From: Oceanospirillaceae bacterium
GTDB lineage: Bacteria > Pseudomonadota > Gammaproteobacteria > Pseudomonadales > Balneatricaceae
Reading direction: 5' to 3'
Length of the DNA stretch: 5,097 nt
Assembly (NCBI GenBank): GCA_003523085.1
Contig: DPHD01000011.1
Coordinates: 13,357 to 18,453, forward strand
A program made the translations under genes and the position numbers. This document shows, piece by piece, positions 1 through 5,097 of the stretch. Within the stretch, counting starts at the first letter, position 1, and every line of letters begins with the position of its first letter. The notes below the pieces were generated by a model, which did no database searches, was not told the DNA's origin, and saw only the letters and a list, made by a program, of their open reading frames with translations.

Positions 1-831
1 GTGGTGCGTACAGGCCAAACCACTTACTGGGTGATCACTGGCATCAGCTCCCACTCACGGGACTGGTGGCACCTAAACCACCGTCTCATTGACGATGTAC
101 TGCTGCAAGACATCAGCATGAACTTTGGTGGCCTTGCACTCCAAGGCCCTCTTGCGCGGGATGTGTTGTCTCAAGTGACAACCACAGACCTAAGCAATGA
201 CGCTTTCCCGTTTGCTACGGGTAAAGTCATGGATGTAGCTGGCGTACGTATGTGGGTACAACGCTTAAGTTACGTGGGCGAACTGGGTTGGGAGTTATTT
301 ATTCCAGCCCAACATACCGCCACCGTGTACCGCGCATTAATAGCAGCCGGTGCCGACTTTGGCATACGTAATGTCGGAATGCATGCCGTCAATAGCGCCC
401 GTATGGAAAAAGGCTTTGTACACTGGGGTCACGATGTCGGCCCAGAAGACAACTTGTTTGAAGCGGGCCTAAATTGGGCCGCTAAACCCGATGCTGGCGA
501 TTTTATCGGCATTAACGGCTACAAAGAACAGCTGGAGGCCAATGGCACCGAACGTCGCCTAGTACAGTTTAAACTAGACGACACAGAAGCCATGTTATTC
601 CACAATGAGCCGATTATTATGAATGGCGAAATTGTGGGTTACCTCACCTCGGGTATGTATGGCCACGCTGTTGGCAGTGCCATTGGTATGGGTTATGTCA
701 ACTCGCCTAACCTGTCCCCCATCCGCCTAGACAAAGCCACCTTCGAAATCGAAATTGCCCTTAAGCGTTATTCTGCCCAAGCCAGCTTACGGGGTTTCTA
801 TGATCCCAAGGGTGTACGCCCAAAGGCCTAA
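1..831 (+). CDS. GcvT-fold aminomethyltransferase domain, C-terminal part of a probable dimethylglycine/sarcosine dehydrogenase-type protein (5' partial)
   Basis: This is the C-terminal 276 codons of a protein that enters the window already in frame. The GTG at base 1 is not a credible start, because homologous sequence would begin further upstream. Motifs of the folate-binding GcvT fold are visible: LQGPLARDVL near residues 47-56, DLSNDAFPF at 63-71, YVGELGWELFIP at 91-102, and RMEKGFVHWGHDVGPED at 134-150 followed by EAGLNWA. The GcvT C-terminal barrel runs from about residue 185 to 265 (GEIVGYLTSG, AIGMGYV), and the protein ends in the tail SLRGFYDPKG. In the family, this domain takes the one-carbon unit released by oxidative demethylation of an N-methyl amine such as dimethylglycine or sarcosine and passes it to tetrahydrofolate. 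The wording of the motifs and the tail fit the roughly 800-residue flavoenzyme/GcvT fusions better than stand-alone glycine-cleavage T protein. The FAD half would lie outside the window, so this is inference. The true substrate cannot be named from the fragment. Confidence 0.85.
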   Translation: MVRTGQTTYWVITGISSHSRDWWHLNHRLIDDVLLQDISMNFGGLALQGPLARDVLSQVTTTDLSNDAFPFATGKVMDVAGVRMWVQRLSYVGELGWELFIPAQHTATVYRALIAAGADFGIRNVGMHAVNSARMEKGFVHWGHDVGPEDNLFEAGLNWAAKPDAGDFIGINGYKEQLEANGTERRLVQFKLDDTEAMLFHNEPIIMNGEIVGYLTSGMYGHAVGSAIGMGYVNSPNLSPIRLDKATFEIEIALKRYSAQASLRGFYDPKGVRPKA

Positions 832-847
832 CACGCCAACTAACCCC

Positions 848-884
848 ACCTGCTGGTTATGCTTTTGTAACCGAACCAGCAGGT
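848..884 (+). terminator. Hairpin after the GcvT gene, candidate transcription terminator
   Basis: An 11-base perfect inverted repeat (ACCTGCTGGTT at 848-858, AACCAGCAGGT at 874-884) encloses a 15-base loop, starting 17 bases after the stop of the GcvT gene. The stem is strong, but only TCTACT follows it rather than a run of T, so intrinsic termination is uncertain. A second pairing is possible inside it: GGTTA at 855-859 with TAACC at 868-872, which competes with the outer stem. It could instead be an mRNA-stabilising 3' structure. Confidence 0.45.
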
Positions 885-935
885 TCTACTAACATGGTCT
901 ATGTTTAAGCCTACCTCTTTTGCTTAGGCGTAATC

Positions 936-1613
936 ATGTTTGCCACCATACCAAGGCTAACCGCCCTACTTTTATTGCTCAGCACCCTGTCCTGCGCCGC
1001 TGCCAACCACGCGCAACGCTCTTACCACACGCAAACGGGCAGCACGGTTTCGAGTAGCATTTGGCAAATGCAAACCACTCCAAGCGCTATTACCATGGTC
1101 ACCACGTCAAACGACGGCGTCATTAACCGCTTCAGCATATCACCTACCCACAAGGCAACTACCGTTTGGGAATTCATTGACCCGTTGAACAACACACACG
1201 TCCACGCATTTTCAGTTGGCAAAACCATTAAGTTAAGCGGTGTATTAAAGGGTACAAAGGTGCAGCAAAGTTGTAACTTAGACCAACCGTGGTGGCAGCC
1301 AATACCTTGGAACCTAGAACAAATGTTAGGTGACAATAAAGATCAGGCTACGTTTGTAGCCATCAGACCCAGCGACCTTAAATGCCACGACTTTGTAGCC
1401 CAACGTTTAGCCGAACAACCCGAAGTCAGTGCAGCACAGAAAGTTCGTGTTGAAGTACGCTTGACGGGTGCTTACAACAAGTTTTGGAAGGCACAGTATT
1501 GGTTTGATGCACACTCCGATCAATTTATCCGTTATCAAGCCAAACATGGCCTATTTGCCAAACCCACCGTGGTGCAACTGCAGGAGCTTAATCTAAGCCC
1601 TGCGGCCCAATAA
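936..1613 (+). CDS. Exported protein of unknown function
   Basis: I do not recognise this 225-residue protein as a named family. The N-terminus is a clear Sec signal peptide: a short start with Arg7, a hydrophobic core at about residues 8-19 (LTALLLLLSTLS), then SCAAANHAQ, with likely signal peptidase I cleavage after Ala23 or Ala26. Cys20 is preceded by TLS, which does not fit the usual lipobox, so a lipoprotein is less likely. The mature part has no further membrane segment. It alternates short polar and hydrophobic stretches that suggest a beta-rich fold, with two cysteines (113 and 150) that could pair in the periplasm. Tryptophans are frequent (WW at 119-120, W125, W184, W189). The start is supported by AGGCG at 926-930, five bases before the ATG. 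That site could be masked by pairing of TAGGC at 925-929 with GCCTA at 909-913. The gene stands alone between a hairpin and a convergent neighbour. No catalytic motif is evident. Confidence 0.8.
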   Translation: MFATIPRLTALLLLLSTLSCAAANHAQRSYHTQTGSTVSSSIWQMQTTPSAITMVTTSNDGVINRFSISPTHKATTVWEFIDPLNNTHVHAFSVGKTIKLSGVLKGTKVQQSCNLDQPWWQPIPWNLEQMLGDNKDQATFVAIRPSDLKCHDFVAQRLAEQPEVSAAQKVRVEVRLTGAYNKFWKAQYWFDAHSDQFIRYQAKHGLFAKPTVVQLQELNLSPAAQ

Positions 1614-1619
1614 TGGCGG

Positions 1620-2822
1620 TTAATTGCCAACAAAATCCAACATGACTTGCTTGATCACTGCGCCTATAAGCCTGCAGTCTTCATGATCAAAGGTTAACGG
1701 CACCCGTAGGTCCATGGTTTTTTCTAACGCCTGTAAGGTGTGCGGCAGATGTGGCATCGGCTCTATATAGTGCCAACTGTCGTAGCGGCTGGTAAAAGCG
1801 TTAGGTTGCGCTTCACCAAACCACTTAAGCTCCACACCTTGGTGAGCACAAGCCGTTATAAAGTCTGGGATCTGGTGTATTGAAAGCCCACTGGCACGAA
1901 ACTGCAGCGAGCTACCTACATAAGATTCATCGGCGTGGCGAGCCGGGATATGCAAACCGTCAATGGCATTAATGGCTTGACTTAAAATTTGGTAGCGGCG
2001 GTTCCAGCGCTGACAATTGTGATTCAAAGACGGCAACTGGGCCACAGCAATGGCCGCGCGGAGATTATCCATGCGGCCTGACATATTGGCACTGGTTAAA
2101 CGGATTTTTTCAAACACCTCTGGTGGTGGCGAGGCACCATGGCGCTGATACAACATGTAGGATCCCGAATGCATAATCAAACGGGCTGCAAGTTCCGCAT
2201 CATCGGTCACCACTAACCCACCTTCACCGGTATTTAAGTGTTTGTAGGTTTGTAAACTAAACGCCGCTACGCTACCAAAATTACCTGATTTAACCCCGCG
2301 CCAAGCACCCCCCATGGTATGGGCGCAGTCTTCTAATACTTGTAGGCCTAGGTCATTACATAACGCCATGAGCCGGTCCATATTGGGAATATGGCCACGC
2401 ATCAGGGACAACAGCAATATTTTGGCATGGCTAGATTTTGCCTTGGCTTCCAGGTCAGCCAAATCCAGGTGGTAATGGTCGTCAATTTCCACCAATACTG
2501 GTACCCCACCCGCCGCATGAATAGCACCGGGTACCGGCGCTAAGGTATAGGCATTGGTCAGTACCGCGTCGCCTGCCGCAAGCCCCATGGCGCGTAGGGC
2601 AATGTGTAAACCATAACCGCCCGAGGTACAAGCCAAGCAGTATTTTCTACCTTGGTACTGAGCAAACTCTTGCTCCAGTAAAGCGGCATCAGAGACCTCG
2701 GGGCCCACCGTGTTATACCGGTGTAAGCGACCAGAATCCAACAGCTCCATAACTCTCTGCTTAGCTGAGTCAGGGATCGGCTCTTGTTGGGTAAAGGCTT
2801 TGGTAAACTGCAACTTAGGCAT
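1620..2822 (-). CDS. DegT/DnrJ/EryC1/StrS-family PLP-dependent aminotransferase
   Basis: This 400-residue protein has the usual length and order of motifs of the type-I-fold sugar-aminotransferase superfamily. An N-terminal PGPEVS-like segment (TVGPEVSDAALLEQEFAQY, about 38-56) leads to the phosphate-binding loop at CTSGGYGLHIAL (65-76). Next come LTNAYTL (88-94) and the cofactor-nitrogen aspartate Asp165 in VLEDCAHTMGG (162-172). The PLP-binding lysine is Lys194 in SLQTYKHLNTGEGG (189-202), followed by RMDNLRAA (250-257). Active-site residues are therefore intact. Families of this fold move an amino group onto keto-sugars, onto inosose in aminocyclitol pathways, or act in antibiotic synthesis. 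No sugar, glycan or antibiotic genes are visible here, so the acceptor is unknown. The loop reads SGG where many relatives have SGT. The start is supported by GAG at 2831-2833 on the minus strand, eight bases before the ATG. It lies 47 bases after the split-barrel gene on the same strand and is probably co-transcribed with it. It converges on the exported-protein gene with 6 bases between stops and no visible terminator. Confidence 0.88.
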   Translation of the reverse strand: MPKLQFTKAFTQQEPIPDSAKQRVMELLDSGRLHRYNTVGPEVSDAALLEQEFAQYQGRKYCLACTSGGYGLHIALRAMGLAAGDAVLTNAYTLAPVPGAIHAAGGVPVLVEIDDHYHLDLADLEAKAKSSHAKILLLSLMRGHIPNMDRLMALCNDLGLQVLEDCAHTMGGAWRGVKSGNFGSVAAFSLQTYKHLNTGEGGLVVTDDAELAARLIMHSGSYMLYQRHGASPPPEVFEKIRLTSANMSGRMDNLRAAIAVAQLPSLNHNCQRWNRRYQILSQAINAIDGLHIPARHADESYVGSSLQFRASGLSIHQIPDFITACAHQGVELKWFGEAQPNAFTSRYDSWHYIEPMPHLPHTLQALEKTMDLRVPLTFDHEDCRLIGAVIKQVMLDFVGN

Positions 2823-2873
2823 TAATACATCTCATCGAATAGACAGAGCCACAAGATCTCACATGTGTATTAA
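2822..2873 (-). repeat. Inverted repeat bridging the two-gene junction
   Basis: TTAATACA at 2822-2829 is the exact reverse complement of TGTATTAA at 2866-2873. In the minus-strand transcript one arm covers the stop codon of the split-barrel gene, and the other covers the space between the ribosome site and the start codon of the aminotransferase. The 36-base loop contains the GAG ribosome site. The stem is only 8 pairs and AT-rich, so it may be chance. If real, it would affect coupling of translation between the two genes. Confidence 0.3.
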
Positions 2874-3520
2874 GGCTGCAAGGGTGCAACTGGCCAATTA
2901 GCCACCTTATAGTCAGCCGTAGAATCCGGATTGACTTGTGCCACGCCAAACTCAGTAGTCATAGGCAATACGCCCGCCCAAACTGGCCAGCTAACGTCCT
3001 CTGGTTCATCAACTGCAGGGCCAGAACGCACCTTACAAGACACCTCATCTAAATCCATCATCAGCACCCCCGTCGCTTTGACTTCGGTGTCGGTAATGGG
3101 GCGCAACTGATCCCAACGCTCAGGCGAAAACTTATCCACCATCAATTTTAACTGGCGCTGCTTCTCTACCGGATCGGTAATGTCTTGGGGTTTGCCAAAA
3201 ATCATTACCGAGCGATAATTTACCGAGTGATTGAAGGCCGAACGCGCCATCACTAAACCGTCTAAAAGCGTAATGGTCATACAAGTGTCTGTAGACTCCG
3301 GCGCATTAACATTTTGAGCCTTACTATGAGCATGCCAATATATTTTATTGCCGTCTCGCCAATGGCAAGTAGGAATCACCAACGGCTGACCCTTGACTAG
3401 AAACCCAACATGGCAAATTAACGCTGCATCAATGATGGCATGTACTTTATCCACATCATATTCTGCACGTTTTAATCCACGTTTAATCTGGGTACGGGGG
3501 GTAACTTTATTTTGGCTCAT
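2870..3520 (-). CDS. Pyridoxamine-5'-phosphate-oxidase-like FMN split-barrel protein (flavin-nucleotide-binding, NimA-related group)
   Basis: The 216-residue product matches the split-barrel flavin-nucleotide-binding family grouped with pyridoxamine 5'-phosphate oxidase and nitroimidazole reductase NimA. Recognisable stretches in order are KRGLKRAEYD (13-22), ALICHVGFLVKGQPLVIPT (33-51), YWHAHSKAQN (61-70), TITLLDGLVMARSAFNHSVN (82-101), YRSVMIFGKP (102-111), a charged helix at about 113-140, and KVRSGPAVDEPED (163-175) with WPVWAGVLP (178-186). Proteins of this group are cytosolic, usually dimeric, and bind FMN or a related cofactor. Their true substrates are mostly unknown, so the label pyridoxamine phosphate oxidase should not be read as an activity. 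It is not PdxH itself, as the sequence lacks PdxH's overall pattern. It is the first gene of a probable two-gene unit with the aminotransferase and is divergent from a MocR regulator, a pairing I recall as common for this family. The start is supported by GAG at 3529-3531, eight bases before the ATG. Confidence 0.88.
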   Translation of the reverse strand: MSQNKVTPRTQIKRGLKRAEYDVDKVHAIIDAALICHVGFLVKGQPLVIPTCHWRDGNKIYWHAHSKAQNVNAPESTDTCMTITLLDGLVMARSAFNHSVNYRSVMIFGKPQDITDPVEKQRQLKLMVDKFSPERWDQLRPITDTEVKATGVLMMDLDEVSCKVRSGPAVDEPEDVSWPVWAGVLPMTTEFGVAQVNPDSTADYKVANWPVAPLQP

Positions 3521-3543
3521 GTTAGCGACTCAAGGTTTGATTA

Positions 3544-3572
3544 ATAACAACAATAGGCGCAATATAAATCAA
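3544..3572 (-). promoter_or_regulatory. Possible promoter of the split-barrel/aminotransferase unit
   Basis: Read on the minus strand, TTGATT (3567-3572) and TGTTAT (3544-3549) are separated by 17 bases, each matching the sigma-70 consensus at 4 of 6 positions. Transcription would begin near 3537, leaving a leader of about 17 bases that still contains the ribosome site. The repeat-rich operator begins only 5 bases upstream of the -35 element, the usual position for an activator. The boxes are weak, so this is a candidate only. Confidence 0.35.
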
Positions 3573-3576
3573 CAAC

Positions 3577-3624
3577 TGGCTATATAATATAGCCAATATT
3601 GATTACTTTTTAATAGCCAATTTT
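3577..3624. promoter_or_regulatory. Three-copy operator, probable binding site of the MocR regulator
   Basis: The word ATAGCCA occurs three times: inverted as TGGCTAT at 3577-3583, direct at 3589-3595 and direct at 3613-3619. The first two extend to a 19-base palindrome, TGGCTATATAATATAGCCA (3577-3595), with 9-base arms and a single central base. The two direct copies extend to ATAGCCAATATT (3589-3600) and ATAGCCAATTTT (3613-3624), 11 of 12 identical, with a 24-base period. MocR regulators such as GabR are known to bind direct repeats. For PdxR-type members I recall sites combining direct and inverted copies. Assignment of this site to the adjacent regulator is inference from position and structure. 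Confidence 0.65.
3583..3588 (+). promoter_or_regulatory. -10 box of the regulator gene, inside the operator palindrome
   Basis: TATAAT, a perfect sigma-70 -10 hexamer, sits at the centre of the palindrome 38 bases before the regulator's ATG. No -35 match is present at 16-18 bases upstream (CAATAT at 17). This would place the start of transcription near 3595 and the second direct repeat inside the leader. Because the box is buried in the operator, self-repression is the simple reading. The centre of an AT-rich palindrome can match TATAAT by chance. Confidence 0.4.
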
Positions 3625-3625
3625 C

Positions 3626-5097
3626 ATGACCGATAATCACCCATCTATACCTTTAGAAAATCTTGTAAGTCTGTCGGTCGGCGCGGCCGAACCGCTGTAC
3701 CAACAGCTAGTTCAACAGCTGCGGTTGCTCATTGTCACAGGGCGGGTATTAGCCAGCAGCAGATTACCCTCGAGCCGACAACTTGCCCTCGACCTGAGTG
3801 TATCTCGCACCACCTGCACCAGTGCATACCAACAATTACTCGCCGAAGGCCTTTTAATTAGCCGCCAAGGTGCTGGTGTTTTTGTCAATACCGACTTGCC
3901 CGCAGCGTTACGGCAAGGCAAAGTCAAACCTTTATCTATTGGGGATCGCCTAGGGGCCACCCAATCAACCACCAATACTAGCGTAGGTTTTAGCTCTGGG
4001 CCAGATGCCAGTAGCTTCCCGTTTCCCCTATGGGCACGTTGCCTTGCTAAAGCCTGGCGACGCCCAGAGCCGAGTTTATTACAAGACTTGCACCTGGGTG
4101 GTTATGAAAAGTTGCGCCGCAGTTTAAGCCACTACGTGTATATGACCCGTGGCGTTTATTGCAGCCCATCACAAATTGTCATTACCGCCGGACAGCGCGA
4201 CTCCCTGTCGTTAATTAGCAAGGCGTTAATGCAGCCAGGTGATCATGTATCTATGGAGAACCCTGGTTACCCATTACAAAGGCAGGTTATCCATAGCCTA
4301 GGCTTAACGCCACGCTGGCTTGAGGTGGACCAAGAAGGCGCCCAACTGCCCGCTAACAGCACGTCACAGACTAAGTTAGCTATCATTAGCCCTAACCGCC
4401 AATATCCTTTAGGCATGGCCATGAGCGGGCCCCGTAAATTAGCCTGGCTCAACCACGCACAAAAGCAAAACTGTTGGTTACTAGAAGACGATTACGACAG
4501 CGAGTTCACTTATGAAAGGCGCAAGACCGACGCCTTAATGAGTTTGGACCAGACCCAAAAGGTGATCTTATTAGGCAGCTTTTCTAAACTCATGTTTCAA
4601 GGTTTTAGACTCGGTTATTTGGTGCTACCAGAAGCGTTGGTTGGCGATGTCATAGAGGCTCAGCAAGAGTTGGGGGGCATGGCCTCACTGCATATTCAAC
4701 CGGCATTAAGCTTGTTGTTAACCGACCGTAGCTTCAACCCTCACCTTGGCCGTATGCGCAAATTATATCGCCATCGCCGCGACGTGCTTTGTGATTTAAT
4801 TAACTTACACTTAAGCCCATGGCTGTATGTCACACCACCTGAGTCGGGCATGCATTTGGTGGCCTATAGCCACCAAACAATTGACGATCAGGGCATCGTT
4901 CGGCGTTTAAAAAGCCAGGGCGTCACCGCCTTTGCTCTGTCCAAACACTATGCAGGCCAAGGCCCCAGCGGCTTCTGTTTAGGTTTTTCTGGCTCTGATG
5001 ACGAGCAGTTAAAGCATAACGTGATAGTGCTCAAGCAAGTATTGGTAGCGGCAGGCTTTTTAATGGGTCCCACACAAGGTGTGGGAACCAGGTGGAC
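3626..5097 (+). CDS. MocR-family transcriptional regulator, GntR winged helix fused to an aminotransferase-like PLP domain (3' end not in window)
   Basis: The frame from the ATG at 3626 is open for 490 codons to the window edge with no stop. Residues about 23-88 are a GntR-type winged helix: PLYQQLVQQLRLLIVTGRV, then RLPSSRQLALDLSVSRTT (46-63) and AYQQLLAEGLLISRQGAGVF (67-86). A linker runs to about residue 118. The rest is a fold-type-I aminotransferase domain with GGYEKLRRSL (158-167), VITAGQRDSLSLI (185-197), ENPGYP (211-216), ISPNRQYPLG (254-263), EDDYDSEFTY (287-296) and GSFSKLMFQGFRLGYLVLP (317-335). By comparison with GabR, Lys321 should form the PLP Schiff base, Asp288 should hold the cofactor nitrogen, and Arg328 is conserved. 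Family members sense PLP or a PLP-amino acid adduct and usually control a neighbouring gene and themselves. The start is the first ATG after an in-frame TAG at 3614, but no Shine-Dalgarno site precedes it. Length is already that of a full MocR protein, so the stop should lie shortly past the edge. A PdxR-like role is possible but unproven. Confidence 0.92.
   Translation, partial: MTDNHPSIPLENLVSLSVGAAEPLYQQLVQQLRLLIVTGRVLASSRLPSSRQLALDLSVSRTTCTSAYQQLLAEGLLISRQGAGVFVNTDLPAALRQGKVKPLSIGDRLGATQSTTNTSVGFSSGPDASSFPFPLWARCLAKAWRRPEPSLLQDLHLGGYEKLRRSLSHYVYMTRGVYCSPSQIVITAGQRDSLSLISKALMQPGDHVSMENPGYPLQRQVIHSLGLTPRWLEVDQEGAQLPANSTSQTKLAIISPNRQYPLGMAMSGPRKLAWLNHAQKQNCWLLEDDYDSEFTYERRKTDALMSLDQTQKVILLGSFSKLMFQGFRLGYLVLPEALVGDVIEAQQELGGMASLHIQPALSLLLTDRSFNPHLGRMRKLYRHRRDVLCDLINLHLSPWLYVTPPESGMHLVAYSHQTIDDQGIVRRLKSQGVTAFALSKHYAGQGPSGFCLGFSGSDDEQLKHNVIVLKQVLVAAGFLMGPTQGVGTRW
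5068..5086 (+). repeat. Perfect hairpin near the end of the regulator gene
   Basis: TCCCACAC (5068-5075) and GTGTGGGA (5079-5086) form an 8-pair stem with an AAG loop. Flanking GG at 5066-5067 and CC at 5088-5089 can extend it across a one-base bulge. No T run follows. It lies within the still-open reading frame of the regulator, coding for part of its last visible residues (GPTQGVGT), beyond where MocR proteins commonly finish. It may be part of a 3' structure continuing outside the window. Confidence 0.5.

Noticed and set aside
1..3. GTG at base 1 as the start of the first gene
   Set aside because: The window edge cuts into a conserved domain; the first residues already align with the interior of GcvT-fold proteins, so the gene starts upstream.
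1022..1336. 104-codon open frame on the minus strand
   Set aside because: It lies wholly within the exported-protein gene on the other strand, which has a signal peptide and ribosome site. The translated product shows no domain features and looks like a shadow.
936..1613. Lipoprotein assignment for the exported protein via Cys20
   Set aside because: The residues before the cysteine are TLS, with Thr at -3 where a lipobox has Leu, Val or Ile. Alanine-rich signal peptidase I sites follow directly.
2710..2901. 63-codon plus-strand frame across the aminotransferase start
   Set aside because: It is antisense to the conserved N-terminus of the aminotransferase and the end of the split-barrel gene, with no recognisable product.
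3553..3563. Fourth, degenerate operator copy (ATAGGCGCAAT)
   Set aside because: It needs a mismatch and a 2-base insertion to resemble ATAGCCAAT, which is too weak to support in AT-rich DNA.
3393..3587. 64-codon plus-strand frame running into the divergent spacer
   Set aside because: It is antisense to the conserved start of the split-barrel gene and ends inside the operator palindrome. The product is not protein-like.
3712..3975. 87-codon minus-strand frame
   Set aside because: It is a shadow of the DNA-binding domain of the regulator, whose plus-strand frame carries clear GntR motifs.
4267..4452. 61-codon minus-strand frame
   Set aside because: It is a shadow of the PLP domain of the regulator, which is conserved in this stretch.

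Overview
The window holds five protein-coding genes and no RNA genes, insertion sequences or CRISPR arrays that I can see. Roughly even base composition, weak Shine-Dalgarno sites and the gene families suggest a proteobacterium, probably a gammaproteobacterium and possibly marine. That assignment is an impression from composition and family resemblance, not a measured result.

Layout. Positions 1-831 (+) are the C-terminal end of a GcvT-fold (aminomethyltransferase-like) protein, probably the tail of a large dimethylglycine/sarcosine dehydrogenase-type flavoenzyme that begins before the window. A strong hairpin follows (848-884). Positions 936-1613 (+) encode an exported protein of 225 residues that I do not recognise. 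It converges, with a 6-base gap, on a two-gene unit read on the minus strand: a FMN split-barrel protein of the pyridoxamine-5'-phosphate-oxidase-like family (2870-3520), then a DegT/DnrJ/EryC1/StrS-type PLP-dependent aminotransferase (1620-2822). Divergent from that unit is a MocR-type regulator (3626 to the window end): a GntR winged helix fused to an aminotransferase-like PLP domain. Its frame is open for 490 codons with no stop inside the window.

How the parts may work together. The 105-base divergent spacer (3521-3625) contains a 7-base word, ATAGCCA, three times: once inverted and twice direct. The first two form a 19-base near-perfect palindrome that contains a consensus -10 box pointing toward the regulator and lies just upstream of a plausible promoter for the minus-strand unit. 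This is the geometry expected for a MocR protein that represses itself and activates the divergent genes. All three products belong to families tied to vitamin B6 or flavin chemistry. I therefore read positions 1620-5097 as one candidate PLP-sensing regulon whose substrate is unknown. The GcvT tail and the exported protein show no direct sign of belonging to it.
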